From Chaetoceros tenuissimus (lineage: Eukaryota; Bacillariophyta; Thalassiosirophyceae; Chaetocerotales; Chaetocerotaceae): a stretch of DNA of 64,000 nt. The notes beneath the pieces are model-generated. The model had not been told where the DNA came from, searched no databases, and saw only the letters and a list, made by a program, of their open reading frames with translations. Numbering within the stretch: position 1 is the stretch's first letter; each line of letters starts with the position of its first letter. Made by a program: the position numbers and the translations under genes. Positions 20,456 to 31,766 of the stretch are shown here, piece after piece. Location: contig BLLK01000027.1 in assembly GCA_021927905.1 (NCBI GenBank), forward strand, positions 372,001 through 436,000, given 5' to 3'.

Positions 20456-21606
20456 CTACAATGAATTAAAGCGATATTTTCCACCAACAACTAACGGATT
20501 AAATATATATGGTAGCTCTTTCGCCAATGCCGCTTTTGCCTTCCATCCTGTACAATGTCCAGCCAGTAAAAGATCCGGTTTTATTTTCTTCAGTGCTGCG
20601 ATAGTTTCGTCTATTCTATTCTCGACTCCAGATCCAGCCAAATGGAATCCTCCAACTGCAGCAGTCAGATCACAGTTGAGATTTTGTGAAGCGTCAAGAC
20701 AGACGTTGACAATACCTGCATGCGAACATGCTGAAAATACCACGACTCCTCTTCCTTTCAATTTACATGCGACATACCGTTCATCCTTGATATCTTCGTC
20801 TGGGACCCATTGTTTACCATATTTTGCATCATGAAATTGGTTGAAATGACCTGGTAATCCTGTCTCAAAACTTGTCTGCCGTTTAATCTCACCACTTACA
20901 TAAAAGCATTCATTTACAACGTGCGCATTTTGATGAATATCCACGTTTGCTCCCATTGATTGAAATTCAGATGGCAATGGATTATCAGGTTTCATGGGAT
21001 AAATTTTGCCTCTAACCTTTAAGCCTCTAGTAGCAACTTTTGCTGGATGCAAGTCTACAGTAACATCGTTTTCACGAGCTTTGCATATCTCAGGAACTGC
21101 CGATCTCAAACCATTAGAATGATCTATATGATAGTGACTCAACACAACATGAGAAATTTCTTTGTATGGGATTTTGCACTTCTCAGCGTTACTTTTGTTA
21201 ACATTTCCAAAAAAAAGATGTGAGAACGGCAACAAAAGTGCACCTCTTTTCTCATAATTGCACAAACTTACTCTCTCCAAACTGATGGATTTGGTCCGCC
21301 ATCGAATAGAAGATATTTCTTCACTATCTTTTCAGAAGACCCATGACTATCTTTATATTCTGCAATGAGCAACAGACTCAGACCATGAGCACCGTTACAA
21401 ATATTATTCATATCCAATGACTTATCTTCATTCAATCTTGTAACAAATTCCTGTGTATATGTTGCGACTCGAGTATCCTGCTTGCTCGAGCTATTGGGAA
21501 TCGGAGCCATACATGAACATGGTGAGGACATGCCGTCAATTTCATTATCGACAATGTTAATCACTGTCAAACTAGTCAATTCCTTTAGCTCCTGAATATT
21601 GCTCAT
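20456..21606 (-). CDS. Metallo-beta-lactamase-fold hydrolase, DHPS-like (2 exons)
   Basis: Exon 1 21606-21272 (ATG at 21606; donor GTAAGT at 21271), exon 2 21191-20456 (acceptor AAAAG before 21191), joined in phase 2: about 356 residues. The join restores LLFDGGPNPSVWRD-NAEKCKI, the expected continuation in this family. Metal-binding motifs: VLSHYHIDHSNGL (HxHxDH), SACSHAGIVN, GGFHLAG and AGHCTGWKA. This arrangement matches MBL proteins annotated as 7,8-dihydropterin-6-methyl-4-(ribofuranosyl)aminobenzene-phosphate synthase-like. The true substrate in eukaryotes is unknown. It has no evident targeting signal, so it is probably cytosolic. It lies 235 bp from the 3' end of the KTI12 gene on the same strand. 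Confidence 0.8.
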
Positions 21607-21841
21607 AATTCTAAAATGATAAGGATCTTCGACAATATACTTCTTCACTAGGTAGTGCCCATTCAGTAATGATATGTTATTCAATCAACTGAAAGAAAGT
21701 GCTAAGTATCACAAAAGATACAAAAAACAGAAAATCAGAAGAAGGAAGATGTTTCGTACGTATGATTAGATAAGTATCTTTCGAAAATGGGACTACATCA
21801 GTTTTTACTATATTAGTAATATTGACACGTTTTGAAATTCT

Positions 21842-23135
21842 TCATATTTGATTTCCGAGATAGGAGAGGAATGAATTTGCAATTCCTTCTTCAGAACTAT
21901 CCTTTGGAGGGTTAGACGTAACCCACTTGACGTACTGACGTCTTAATCGCTTCACTTCAATAGCTTGAACTTGTCTCCTCAAGTCAAACGATCGGGATTC
22001 TCCAGACGATCCGATAGGAACAATAATTCTCCCACCCCCCGCAGAAATATTCTTCTGTGCAGAAATGAAGGCGTTCATTGTTTTCTGACTTATACTATCA
22101 ACATCATGCAATACATTGGTCTCAGCATTCCTTTGTATGGAAGTGCTCAGTCCAGCTTTTAAAGGCACAACATCCAAAAGAAATGAGTCCAATATGACTT
22201 TGATCAACGCTTCCATTGATTTTATCTCCCGTTCAGTTGTCTTTTCCTCGCATTTTGCACCTTTCTCTGATTTCTGTTCGCTATTTTTCTCAAAACTTTC
22301 TTTATTTTCCGTTTTTACCAATGTTTTCGAAACTTTACCTATTCTTCGTTTGAATCCAGACTTCGTACCTATTGAAGTTGTTACAACTTTGGACTGCGAA
22401 GTATCTCTAATAGCATCACTAAGAGAGTGCATATTGTAAACACTGCGATTAAGCGCTGCGCTTGCAGCATTTCCTGTTTCATCTTCGTCATCGCCATCTG
22501 ATGTCAATACTACAGGTAGCCCTAACTTCTCAAAAACTTGAGTAGGTAATGTTGAATGAACATCCACCCGATACAATGGCCTGTCCCATCTATTTCGTTG
22601 GTCTGGGGGCTCATATCTCGACATCAATTCATCCATCATTTCTGAAGTATAAAAATAATTCAGCTTATCAGAATGTTTGGAGCGATCTTCATTCCAAGCC
22701 TTTGCTATATCTTCCCTGTTCAGAGTCCAAATTACACCGTGCTTTTGACCGGCAGCCTTTGAAATACAATGGAGCTCGTATCTGAATCCTTTAATGTAAT
22801 TCATACTATCAAGAATGACAAGTTTGTTTGGATCTTTAATGTGTTTATCAAACTCTGACTTCAATGCGCTTCTTGTCAACTTTTCTTCAGTGGAGTTCAA
22901 GTAGCACTCACGAAGGGTTTTATCTGGCCTAGCAGATTCCTCATTGATGATAACTGTTGATTTGACAATCTTGGTTTCATGAGATAATGCTTGAGCTGAC
23001 AGTAATTCAGCAAATGTGGTCTTTCCACAAGATGGGTATCCTAAAAGGAATAACAAACTGGAATTGGTACACTACATGGAGGAAAATATATGTTCACTCA
23101 TTGTATTCTCTCACCTGTTAAAACTAATCCCGGCA
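21842..23135 (-). CDS. KTI12: KTI12, Elongator-associated P-loop protein (2 exons)
   Basis: Exon 1 is only 22 nt (23135-23114, MPGLVLT plus one base) with donor GTGAGA; exon 2 is 23040-21842 after a TTTTAG acceptor. The join gives MPGLVLTGYPSCGKTTF, an intact P-loop, and 406 residues. Known role: KTI12 binds the Elongator complex and is needed for wobble-uridine modification of tRNA; it is related to the selenocysteyl-tRNA kinase PSTK. Other family signatures are VILDSMNYIKGFRYELHCI, TLNREDIAKAWN and the EPPDQRNRWDRPLY region. The central part is a Lys/Glu/Ser-rich linker, followed by a C-terminal helical region ending near LRRQYVKW. It is divergent from nothing close by; 486 bp separate it from the next gene. 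Confidence 0.88.
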
Positions 23136-23621
23136 TAGTTTTTAATAAATCTCAGTTTTAAAATAGCCAATGAGTTTATTACTCAAATTGATGCAAACAA
23201 ATTTGAACAACAAACTAGTTGGCATCAAACATCAAACAGAAAGCTTTGTATCTTTGTACCGGTACAATGACGACGTGATAGATGATGCATTTTCTTTCTT
23301 CTTTTTACAGTATTGGTTGGCTCCCGACTGCCGCTATTTCCCCTGTTTAAGAAAAGAAACAAATGGGAAGGGGAGAAAAAGTCAAACTATTTTTCATTTT
23401 TTTGTCTTTTTCTCTTCTTTGAATATCAATTTCAAATTTTACTTGGTTAGAACGGTATCATAGACCATACCCTATGCTTGTTTTAGAATAAAATTGTTAT
23501 TAACACCCTCTATCGCCTGTAATTCATATAATTGCTCACGTAAACATGCGATAATACAGTTAGACTTAAAATAAAACATTACTGCTGCGAGTACACAAAA
23601 CAACCGTCGCCGAACATCATT
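23136..23621. other. Spacer: KTI12 promoter and 3' end of the PT-repeat gene
   Basis: No gene supported. The plus frame at 23170-23463 is low-complexity (Phe/Lys from T- and A-rich DNA) and unlike any family. Confidence 0.5.
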
Positions 23622-25322
23622 TTATTTCAACATTTTCGTTGTAACAGAGACAAATGCATAATCGCCATTTCTCTCTCGGATTCGTTCTGCATTATCAGGA
23701 GTCTTCTCAGCAGGTACATGGTTTGGCTTTCGTTCTGGTGTCATTATTATCTCTACCTCCTGAGCACATTCATCATCTTCCCGAGGTGGTAGTAAAGAAC
23801 GTGTCGTAGTATCACCAGCACCCTTCTTCTGTACGCTGATCAAAGAGTATTCATCACCAGCAGCTACACACTCACTGTTTGAACATTCATATCCAATTCT
23901 CGACATTAAGAAGTCTCTCATTCTTTTTCTAGGAGAAGGTGTACTGGGAGAAGCAGCAGCAGTTCCGGCTATTTCAGACTTTGTATTCCCCATATCCATT
24001 GGAATATTTTCAGCATTGGTATCGGCCTTCTTTCGCATTTGGTGACCGCTATGTAAAACAAAGTCTAGACCTTCAAATGTGGAGATGTTGACATGATTGG
24101 CAGTTTCTGCTCCTCCGCGCTTACTCTTCTTGTCAACAGTGGCATCCCAGACATCGTATTTGTAACGTTCATGCCCAATTTTCATCAGTATCCAAACGAA
24201 TGCAATGAGAAAGAAAAGTAATAACATGCCTGTGATTCTGATCGGCTGCCAGAAAGTGTATTCTGAGAAGTCATTCACACCGTCGTCTACAGTCATATCA
24301 TCATTATCATCAATCTTTTCCATGAAGCTCAAAAATGTGTCGACTTCGAATCCTTCTGAACTTGTTGTAATGTAGTGTCGAGGGGTCATACTCTGTAAGG
24401 ATTCATTTATTGTATTGTCAGAAATTGCAAGCGAAAGTGCGCGATCAGCATAGTTTTGAATTCCAGCAAGATCTGCTTCCCAAGACCCATTGAGTGACGA
24501 ACCCAATTGGATGACAGGAAAGTCTAAAGTCCACACAGTCCATTCAAGATAATCACCAGAAGTATCGCCGTTATTACTGACAAACACCTTTCTATCCTCG
24601 ATATCCAGCAGACCATACCTATTCTTGATATCCGCAAGGGCATAGGAATACACAGTCGGTAAGCCATCTGGAATTATTTCGAAATCAGATTGACTTTCAG
24701 TGTCTCCTGCTGCAATCATTGGGCAAAAATTATAGTATTTCCCTTCTTCGTATGATAAGATACCCAATTTTCTATTGCCTACACCTTCACAGATAACAGT
24801 TGCCATGGAAGTTACTACATTCTCAACCAAATCCTCGTGTTGTGCACTCTTGAGGTTATCGGCAGAAAGCAATGATCTTCCATCAATTTCATTTGTACCG
24901 GCTCTAGCTTTTCGTCTTGTAAAAATGCTGATTTTCAGAGAAACATAGTCTGTAACAAATTCTTTCCATGGCGAAACCACTGGCGCTCTTGATGGGTGAA
25001 AAGTCGGTTGAGATGTGGGACTTGGTGTTGGTGCTTGAGTCGGGGACTTAGTTGGAGAGAGAGTAGGAGATGCTACTAGGATGTCTCCATCTGGTACTTC
25101 CTTCATAACATCTTTTTCCTTATTCACATCCTTGTTTGCATCTTCTTTTGCCACAACTTCCTTATTCTCACCCTGTAGAAATCTATTCTTGTTGCGTAAT
25201 TTTAAGTATGGAGCAGCGTCCTTATTATTGTAGCTGCCATTTCGTATTATTTCAGAAGTCGCTGATGATGATGATGCGAAGTGCATCATCAATATTGAAA
25301 GAAAGTGAATATATGATCTCAT
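23622..25322 (-). CDS. Secreted single-pass membrane protein with Pro/Thr/Ser repeats
   Basis: 566 residues from the ATG at 25322, chosen because it begins a clear signal peptide (MRSYIHFLSILMMHFASSSSA); the frame is open upstream but lacks an ATG. After a charged linker comes a PT-rich stretch (SPTKSPTQAPTPSPTSQPT), typical of cell-surface and frustule-associated diatom proteins. An extracellular domain of about 250 residues follows. One transmembrane helix (GMLLLFFLIAFVWILMKI) precedes a cytoplasmic tail of about 160 residues with basic and Ser/Thr-rich parts. I recognise no catalytic domain. The topology suggests a type I cell-wall or surface protein. It is 3'-adjacent to KTI12 on the same strand. 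Confidence 0.7.
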   Translation of the reverse strand: MRSYIHFLSILMMHFASSSSATSEIIRNGSYNNKDAAPYLKLRNKNRFLQGENKEVVAKEDANKDVNKEKDVMKEVPDGDILVASPTLSPTKSPTQAPTPSPTSQPTFHPSRAPVVSPWKEFVTDYVSLKISIFTRRKARAGTNEIDGRSLLSADNLKSAQHEDLVENVVTSMATVICEGVGNRKLGILSYEEGKYYNFCPMIAAGDTESQSDFEIIPDGLPTVYSYALADIKNRYGLLDIEDRKVFVSNNGDTSGDYLEWTVWTLDFPVIQLGSSLNGSWEADLAGIQNYADRALSLAISDNTINESLQSMTPRHYITTSSEGFEVDTFLSFMEKIDDNDDMTVDDGVNDFSEYTFWQPIRITGMLLLFFLIAFVWILMKIGHERYKYDVWDATVDKKSKRGGAETANHVNISTFEGLDFVLHSGHQMRKKADTNAENIPMDMGNTKSEIAGTAAASPSTPSPRKRMRDFLMSRIGYECSNSECVAAGDEYSLISVQKKGAGDTTTRSLLPPREDDECAQEVEIIMTPERKPNHVPAEKTPDNAERIRERNGDYAFVSVTTKMLK

Positions 25323-25827
25323 GTCACCCTTCTGTTGAAATGATAAGCTTATGCTAGGATGAACAAGGTATGCTTGGATTGAATGCAATACAACTGTGAA
25401 TGGGTACCATACAATTTCTCGAGAAGGCAAATTTTTCTCCGAAAAACAAGACTGATTTCTTTTTAAATTTTGGAGTCTACGGCTAGTTTAGTGCTACGAC
25501 TATGTATTTATCGAAAAAACTGTTGCTCACTTTTTTTTGTTTTATGTTGAATTTTAATTCATAAGTAAAGGTACTTGTACGTAGAACTATTGCATTCTCT
25601 ATCTAGATATAGTATAAGCTTCAAAGTAATTCCGATGGCACTACTTTGTCATGTCCAAAATCCAAGTAACTGTATATATACAACAATTTTTGCAAAAAGG
25701 AATTATGTAATTATCATGATAATAGTGAAAATGCTCTTTTTAACAAGTAGCAATTTCATGATGATAAGGGTAAATATAATTCCCATACCCTCTTTAATCA
25801 GATACTTGCATCCGAAAAAGTATATGG
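25323..25827. other. Spacer upstream of the PT-repeat gene
   Basis: AT-rich; contains the promoter of the membrane protein and the 3' UTR of the TBP gene. The frame at 25575-25919 overlaps TBP coding sequence and has no support. Confidence 0.5.
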
Positions 25828-26583
25828 TTAAACTTCCTCCATTTCTCGCTGAGTATCAACTACTGCACCACTTGCAGTTATCGCGTTATTACCTTGACTT
25901 CCGCTTACTGTTTCAGTAATGGCAGGTGCCGGAACACCAGGAATATGAGTGATGCTTTGTTTCCTGAATTCAACAAGCACTGGATACATGTCCGCTAATG
26001 CCTGTGTCATATCTTTCTCGGTCTTTGCTCCTGTAATCACAACCTTCCCACTCACAAAAATTAGAAGAACTACCCTTGGATTGATTAATCGGTATATTAA
26101 ACCTGGGAAAAGCTCTGGTTCATAACTTGCAAAAGAAGAATGCGCGTATACAAGTCCTTCTAATCGGATAGGAAATCCAACATCAAGTGTTCCTACAATG
26201 TTTTGTACTTTGAAATCAATCATGGCTGGCTTAAATCCAACTTTTTCTATAATGTACGCAAACTTTTTCGCTGCCAAGTGTGCATTGTGTGTGCTTTTTG
26301 TACCAGTAACACACATTTTTCCAGACGCAAATATAAGTGCTGTTGCTCGCGGTTCTCTCAGCCTCATAATCACTGCCGCAAATCGACGTGGATTAAACTC
26401 TGTATTCCTGCATCTTAGAGCGATCTGTTTCAGGTCTAGACGGACGCCTAAATTGGCTGTACAGCTAATATTTTGAATACGAACTAAGATTGTGCCTCCA
26501 AGTCCATCAGACGCTTCAATCACCGAACCTGCAAGGGAAGGTTGATGCTGTTCTGGTACTGCTGTAATTTGCTGCTCAGTCAT
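25828..26583 (-). CDS. TBP: TATA-binding protein
   Basis: 251 residues from the ATG at 26583. TBP is the DNA-binding core of TFIID and is used by all three RNA polymerases. Both direct-repeat halves of the saddle are visible. First: [52 protein letters not shown]. Second: [53 protein letters not shown]. The N-terminal 30 residues and the C-terminal 35 ([15 protein letters not shown]...) are short, variable extensions. Some core positions differ from the animal/plant consensus (for example [17 protein letters not shown]), which is unremarkable for a stramenopile. It shares a divergent promoter with the TIC22 gene at 27005. Confidence 0.95.
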   Translation of the reverse strand: MTEQQITAVPEQHQPSLAGSVIEASDGLGGTILVRIQNISCTANLGVRLDLKQIALRCRNTEFNPRRFAAVIMRLREPRATALIFASGKMCVTGTKSTHNAHLAAKKFAYIIEKVGFKPAMIDFKVQNIVGTLDVGFPIRLEGLVYAHSSFASYEPELFPGLIYRLINPRVVLLIFVSGKVVITGAKTEKDMTQALADMYPVLVEFRKQSITHIPGVPAPAITETVSGSQGNNAITASGAVVDTQREMEEV

Positions 26584-27004
26584 GGATATTACTTATGCTC
26601 AGATTTTAAAGATTAGTAGTATTGTGTTGTTCCTCGATGTTAATGAGCTTTGTTTCTTATTTGAGGTTTATGGATCGATCCTTTTGTGAAGGTAATGGAT
26701 TGTTAGGAACTGAAACTGGTAGGCACTGTTGTGCTCGCAGTGGTGGTGAGCCTGGAAACAATTGTCGGTGGCCTACATTTGAACCAAAAATCGGATGTCT
26801 TCATGTGACTTTCATACATGGATAAATTATCGCATACGTACTTGAAAGCAAAAAGCCAATGAGTTACCAAGAGTATCCATCTTCTGCTTGATGCATCTTC
26901 GGCTTGATGCATCTTCTGCTTGATGATGCAAAAATAAAACGATTTTTCGCTTTTGATAATTATAACAAAAGGTCTTCTTTCTATATCTCTTTCTAGAATA
27001 TACG
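26584..27004. promoter_or_regulatory. Divergent promoter of TBP and TIC22
   Basis: Upstream region of both genes. It contains three tandem copies of a 16-bp unit (see 26879-26926) and no credible gene. Confidence 0.5.
26879..26926. repeat. 16-bp tandem repeat, 3 copies
   Basis: Unit ATCTTCTGCTTGATGC; the middle copy has G for T at one position and the last copy differs only in its final base. It lies about 80 bp before the TIC22 ATG, so a regulatory role is possible but unproven. Confidence 0.85.
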
Positions 27005-28066
27005 ATGGTTATTACGAAATGGTCCATCTACGTTACTGCCATGACACTATGCATGAGCAAGTGTGTTGAAGCTTTCACTGCTACTGCCAACGTTAAAGAA
27101 ACAACAATAACATCTTCGAGACTCTTTTCTGTTCACAAAATGATTAGCAGCAATAACTCAGATGAATCTATGCGTCGAAGAGAGGTTCTTCAATCCATAT
27201 TAAGTACATCTGTATCTGTATGTACTTTGACATCTGTTCCCTCTCGCTCTATTGCAGATGAAATTGAACCTGATGATATCAAAGCAAGGTTCACATCTTC
27301 TCAGATTCAAAAGTTTCTTCAACCTGTTGATACATTTACAATTGTTGATGCGAATGGCGTCCCATATATGGTAGTTGGTGAAGATGCAAAATTAACCGCT
27401 TACTTCTTTACAAGCTTTGCAGAGGCTGATAGAATCCTTCAATCTGCGAAAAGCTCAGCTACTAAAGCAATCAAAGAAGCTAAAGATGAAGAAAATGCAA
27501 AGAGAAAACTTCGGGGTGAAAAGCCATTGACTCAAGATGAGGCAAATGATGTGATTGGAATTAACCCTTGGGTGACAGCAAAGATTTCTTCTGTGCCTTT
27601 GGACTTTGCTGCGGGCCTAAGTCTTAAAGGGAAGGTAAAAGGTGCATTTTTCCGAGTTGCACCATCAGAGAGTGATGTTGAAGATGCTATTGAAATTGAT
27701 AAGATTGATGAGCTTGCAGAAGGAAAAGTGCCATTATTTTATTTTGAAGATTTTGAGAAGAAGTTGGCAAAGGGTGAAGTTTTATGGAGCGATGAGGGAA
27801 ATACCAGTTCTACAAAGATACCATTATTTTTCTCAAAATCTCAGTTGCTGAAGGAATGGAAAAGTGTTTACCCAAAGGATGAAGCTCCAGATGTGAAGGT
27901 CACAGAGCTATTTTCTGTTTTGCGGAGCATGGTACAAGGAAACGATGATGATGATCTGCGAAAACTTGTGCTTGTTCCTCCAGTTGAGAGTGCAGCAAAA
28001 GCTAAGCAATGCTTGAAAGGAGTTTCGATACCTTTCAAACTAGGAGAACGAATTGTCGTTCTGTAG
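27005..28066 (+). CDS. TIC22: Tic22-like plastid protein-import factor
   Basis: 353 residues from the ATG at 27005. The N-terminus is a signal peptide (MVITKWSIYVTAMTLCMSKC) followed by EAFTATA, the Phe motif for complex-plastid import, then a Ser/Thr-rich transit region. The mature part resembles Tic22: QPVDTFTIVDANGVPYMVVGEDAKLTAYFFTSFAEADRIL, SVPLDFAAGL, GAFFRVAPSESDV, GKVPLFYFEDF, and TKIPLFFSKSQLLKEW. In plants Tic22 is an intermembrane-space chaperone handing preproteins from TOC to TIC. In diatoms it should sit between the inner envelopes. Residues 175-195 add a Lys/Glu-rich insert. The gene is convergent with the sulfate-activation gene ending at 28269. Confidence 0.8.
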   Translation: MVITKWSIYVTAMTLCMSKCVEAFTATANVKETTITSSRLFSVHKMISSNNSDESMRRREVLQSILSTSVSVCTLTSVPSRSIADEIEPDDIKARFTSSQIQKFLQPVDTFTIVDANGVPYMVVGEDAKLTAYFFTSFAEADRILQSAKSSATKAIKEAKDEENAKRKLRGEKPLTQDEANDVIGINPWVTAKISSVPLDFAAGLSLKGKVKGAFFRVAPSESDVEDAIEIDKIDELAEGKVPLFYFEDFEKKLAKGEVLWSDEGNTSSTKIPLFFSKSQLLKEWKSVYPKDEAPDVKVTELFSVLRSMVQGNDDDDLRKLVLVPPVESAAKAKQCLKGVSIPFKLGERIVVL

Positions 28067-28117
28067 GGTAATCATAGCATTTTAATCCATCATTTATTTC
28101 AAAATTGTTTTCTAATT

Positions 28118-28219
28118 ATTATCTCTTTGGCATTCTTATGATATCTGTTCACGTTCCAATTTAAAATCATTATCTCTTTGGCATTCTTATGATATCTGTT
28201 CACGTTCCAATTTAAAATC
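28118..28219. repeat. 51-bp tandem duplication between convergent genes
   Basis: Two head-to-tail copies (28118-28168, 28169-28219) that look identical; each contains CTCTTTGGCATTC and CTGTTCACGTTCC. They lie between the TIC22 stop and the end of the sulfate-activation gene, likely in one or both 3' UTRs. Confidence 0.9.
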
Positions 28220-28268
28220 ATATCATAACTTTTTTTGTTTCGTCCTTTGTTTTTTGACTTTCCCTTTT

Positions 28269-31200
28269 TTACTGACCTCTGCATCCAGGACTGTTGAGCC
28301 AGAATTTCTCAGCGCCCTTCACATAAGATGATGAGTAAGTCCCATGGCCACATAGTGATCGCCACCTATCGTGGGTTTCTTGAATGATTCCAACTGCTTC
28401 TGCTACTGTTGTCGGTGTATCCTGCGCAAGGCTATTTTCTGGCTTTCCATCAGATGTCTTGTACCTCTTCAACCAGTCTACAAGCTTCGCAGTAGTTCCT
28501 GGCTTGACGTAGTCCAAATCAGACATGCTGTTGATTCGTGCAGAGTCTGGGTCGGAGAGTGCAATACAGATGATCTTGTGATCAGTTTCACCTTCGTCGA
28601 TAAGCTCGAGAGATCCCAAAACCTTACAACGATTAATACTTCCCATCTTAAGCGGACCGGATCCAATTTCCATTACATCAAGAGGATCATTGTCACCTCC
28701 GTTTCCTTGAGGAGACATGAGAGAAGGATCCTCCCAGGTCTGTGGGATAAGACCATAGTTGAAAAATGGAGTTCCATAGGTGTAGTAGCGAGGAGATCCA
28801 TCCTTGTTGGTATCTTGAGTAATGACATTTCCAGGCATTTCCTTTTGAACTTCCATCTTCGCAGTCATATACATAGGAATTTCCACAACAAAGTTTATGA
28901 TTTCGTTTGCTTCACCAGCTGGACGAATTGGAATGTCATGCCAGAAGCTGTCAAACTCCTTATGTTTCAAAGAGAAAGATGTACTTCCAAGCTTTCCTCT
29001 TGGTTCAGTTCTACTGCAAGCTGGAGCTTCGATCAATGGTCTTGACCATGGGATCCAGCGCTCGGAGTCATCAACATTCTTGTAGTAATCTACAACACCT
29101 TGCCATCCCTTAGGTACCATAAATCCACTTGGGATACAGTTCGCTTCTACAAGATCAGTAGGAATATTTGTTGGGCTGCATGGAACTGCTCCATTTCTTG
29201 CCAAAAGTCTCATTTTGGTTCCTGAAATGCTGATGAAATCATCAAGACGATTTTCGTCAGGCACTTTCATAACATTGTCTTTCGTGTCGTACATTACTTT
29301 GACAAAACTAAGCATCTTCATTCCCCCGATTCCTGGGGAGGTTTGAATTACGTAACGACCATGGTCACCGTCGTACAAATCATCATCTGGATGTGCTACT
29401 GCATTGGGGGATCCCTTCATTCCAGCAGGATCTCTTCCTACCACAAAGTAAGATGCTCCAGCAGAACGCCGGGATTTAGCGTGGAATTGTACTTCTGTTG
29501 GACCAGCGTATACCATAGGAGATGGCCAAATAGCCATTACAGTAGTTGCTGGATCAAGTCCACCAGGATGTGAAATTCTGCGGAAGGTAACGATCATAAG
29601 ATAATTGATTAAAATGTGCAAAATCTTCCTAAAAGAGACGATAATAAATACTTACCCAGCCTCTAATACTTCTTCATGTTGCTTCACTCTAACATCGAGA
29701 GGAACATCATCGCTCTTTGTCCATCCTCCAAGTGGGCTCAACCACAATACTGGATTACGATATCCCTGCTTTTTCAAATCTTCTCCTGCACTCTTCATTA
29801 GGTAAGCATGTCCGGCATGAGTAGGGTTACGTGTTTGGAAGGCATATACTGTATCTGCTTTCTTTTCCTCGAATTCAGCCATGAGTTCATTGGCAGTCTT
29901 ACGCCACTTATCTAGGCCATCGTTGTAACGGATGCGGTCAAGAAGTTCAATCTCTCCACCGATAAGATAGTCTCCGCCAGAATAAATGTGTTTGATATAA
30001 GGATGATCCATATCAATGACACCAAACATACGTGTGACAATCTCTTCCTTGCGGTTGTTGTAAATCTCTGGATCGCGAAGGATGGCAACGGTCTCTCCCA
30101 TCTGGGTTACCAGTGCAACATCCTTCTTTCCAGAATTCTCAATATTATCCTTGGTGAAAGAGGTACATGAAAGTGTAATTGGGACACTCATACTAACACG
30201 TTGTGGAGGTTGATGTTCAGGAAAGTTGTTGAAATCAGTCTTTCTCTCATGACGGTTTGCATTTCCAGTTACATTGAATGGGTCAACAAGAATGGAATTA
30301 AAATGAAGTGTCTCCAGCAATGTTCCTTCGCGCATAAACCCTTTCAAAGGACTGGCCCAACCCTCTCCAATAACTTGAAGCCAGTTCAAATCAATGTCTG
30401 AGATAAGTACCTTAGGAAGAGTCTCCGCTTCATTTCTGCGCTCAACCTTGAGATGATGAGGTACGTGCAAATCAATAATCTCGTCACCGTCAGGGTTTGG
30501 CAAACCTGGAGGAGTAAGCTTAGGTGCCCCTTCTAGAATTCCGTCTCTCTCCAACATGCGGAAAAGCATATCTGCACTCTGTTGAATCTCAAGTTCGTGA
30601 GTCTTCAAAGTAATCTCAGGATGAAGCGGCTCCTCGTAAGGGTCGTCAATGCATGTAAAATGCTTCAATTCACCAGATTCAACCCTTGCATACTGTCCCT
30701 TTGGATCTCTCTTCTTCAATTCATCCACTGGAACATCAAGGAAAATTTCATAAAATGCAATACCCTGTTCTTCGTGTCTCTTGCGTACAGCATCACGATC
30801 AGCTCTGTAAGGACTGATCAAACCAACAAGTGTAATAACTCCTGCGTCCGCAAAAAGAGTAGCAATTTCTCCTGTTCTACGAACACTTTCGGCACGATCA
30901 GCTTCAGAAAAAGTCAAATCGCGATTAAGCCCAGTACGTAGATTATCTCCATCAAGTCTGTAAACGTGCTTCCCAAACTCCTTTACAAGACGATCTTCAA
31001 GTGCTGTTGCGATGGTAGTTTTTCCAGCTCCACTGCATCCAGTCATCCATAGAGTTGCACCCTTTTGTCCAAGAGCAGCAAAACGAGTAGATGATGGAAG
31101 ATGACACGCGGATTGATCAGAATTAGCATTTGCTGCTGAACATTCGATAATATGTGGTGGAGTGGACTCAAGTGCTTTCGCACGAAGTGTTCCCATATCA

Positions 31201-31766
31201 ATTGTAGCAGGATCAACCAATCCTTCACATGAAGAAGATGTTGGTGTGAAAGTCGTCTTACTGTCACATGTTGGACATGATGGTGCTGGTGGACATGAAG
31301 ATGCTGCACCAGAGGATGCAACAGCTGCGTTAGTTTCAGTAACTACTGGAGGCAAATTTGCATTAGCATTGTGATTCCCATTTCTGATACCATTCGCATT
31401 GGCATTTGGATCTGCTGGAAATGGAGGATGAACCTCGCCACCAGTACGTGATAGAACATAAACAATTGCCATAAGAACACAGATTCCTACACACAATGGC
31501 ATACGTTCGTTAACAATTCTGTCTGATTCTTCATCTTCTGCAGCTTGCTGATGATATCTTGTTGATCTTTTGTTGCCATCCTCCTAAATTTCATGAATCG
31601 CACCGAAAAATTGAGAAATTGAAACAATGTTGTTAGAGACACATAACAAGAGAATAGAACTTGAGAAGTGAGCACAAAAAGTATAATGGAACTTTCTGAA
31701 GAATATCCGAGATGCAGTCATTACCAAACTCACCACTGAGAGAGGAGCATATGCGTACTTTGCCAT
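28269..31766 (-). CDS. APS kinase-ATP sulfurylase-inorganic pyrophosphatase fusion (3 exons)
   Basis: Exons 31766-31734 (33 nt), 31583-29656, 29577-28269; junctions phase 0 and phase 2; about 1,089 residues. A transmembrane helix (CVGICVLMAIVYVLS) near residues 40-56 follows a short charged N-terminus. Next is APS kinase (P-loop GCSGAGKTT about 193, DGDNLRTGLN, ISPYRADRD), then ATP sulfurylase (PUA-like start, QTRNPTHAGHAYL, PSPMVYAGPTEVQFHAK, VGRDPAG). Last is a family I pyrophosphatase (VEIPMYMTAKMEVQKE, YGLIPQTWEDP, GDNDPLDVMEIG). The enzyme activates sulfate: ATP + sulfate to APS + PPi, then PAPS, with PPi hydrolysed to pull the reaction forward. This fusion is known from heterokonts. The N-terminal helix suggests an endomembrane or plastid-envelope anchor. 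Each domain looks complete. Confidence 0.9.

Noticed and set aside
23170-23463. Plus-strand ORF of 97 codons
   Set aside because: Low-complexity Phe/Lys-rich translation of A- and T-runs in a spacer.
26703-27027. Minus-strand ORFs across the 16-bp repeats
   Set aside because: They arise from the tandem repeat itself (His-Gln-Ala-Glu-Asp-Ala units) and overlap the divergent promoter.
28371-29045. Plus-strand ORF of 224 codons
   Set aside because: Antisense shadow of the ATP sulfurylase-pyrophosphatase exon, which has unmistakable family motifs.
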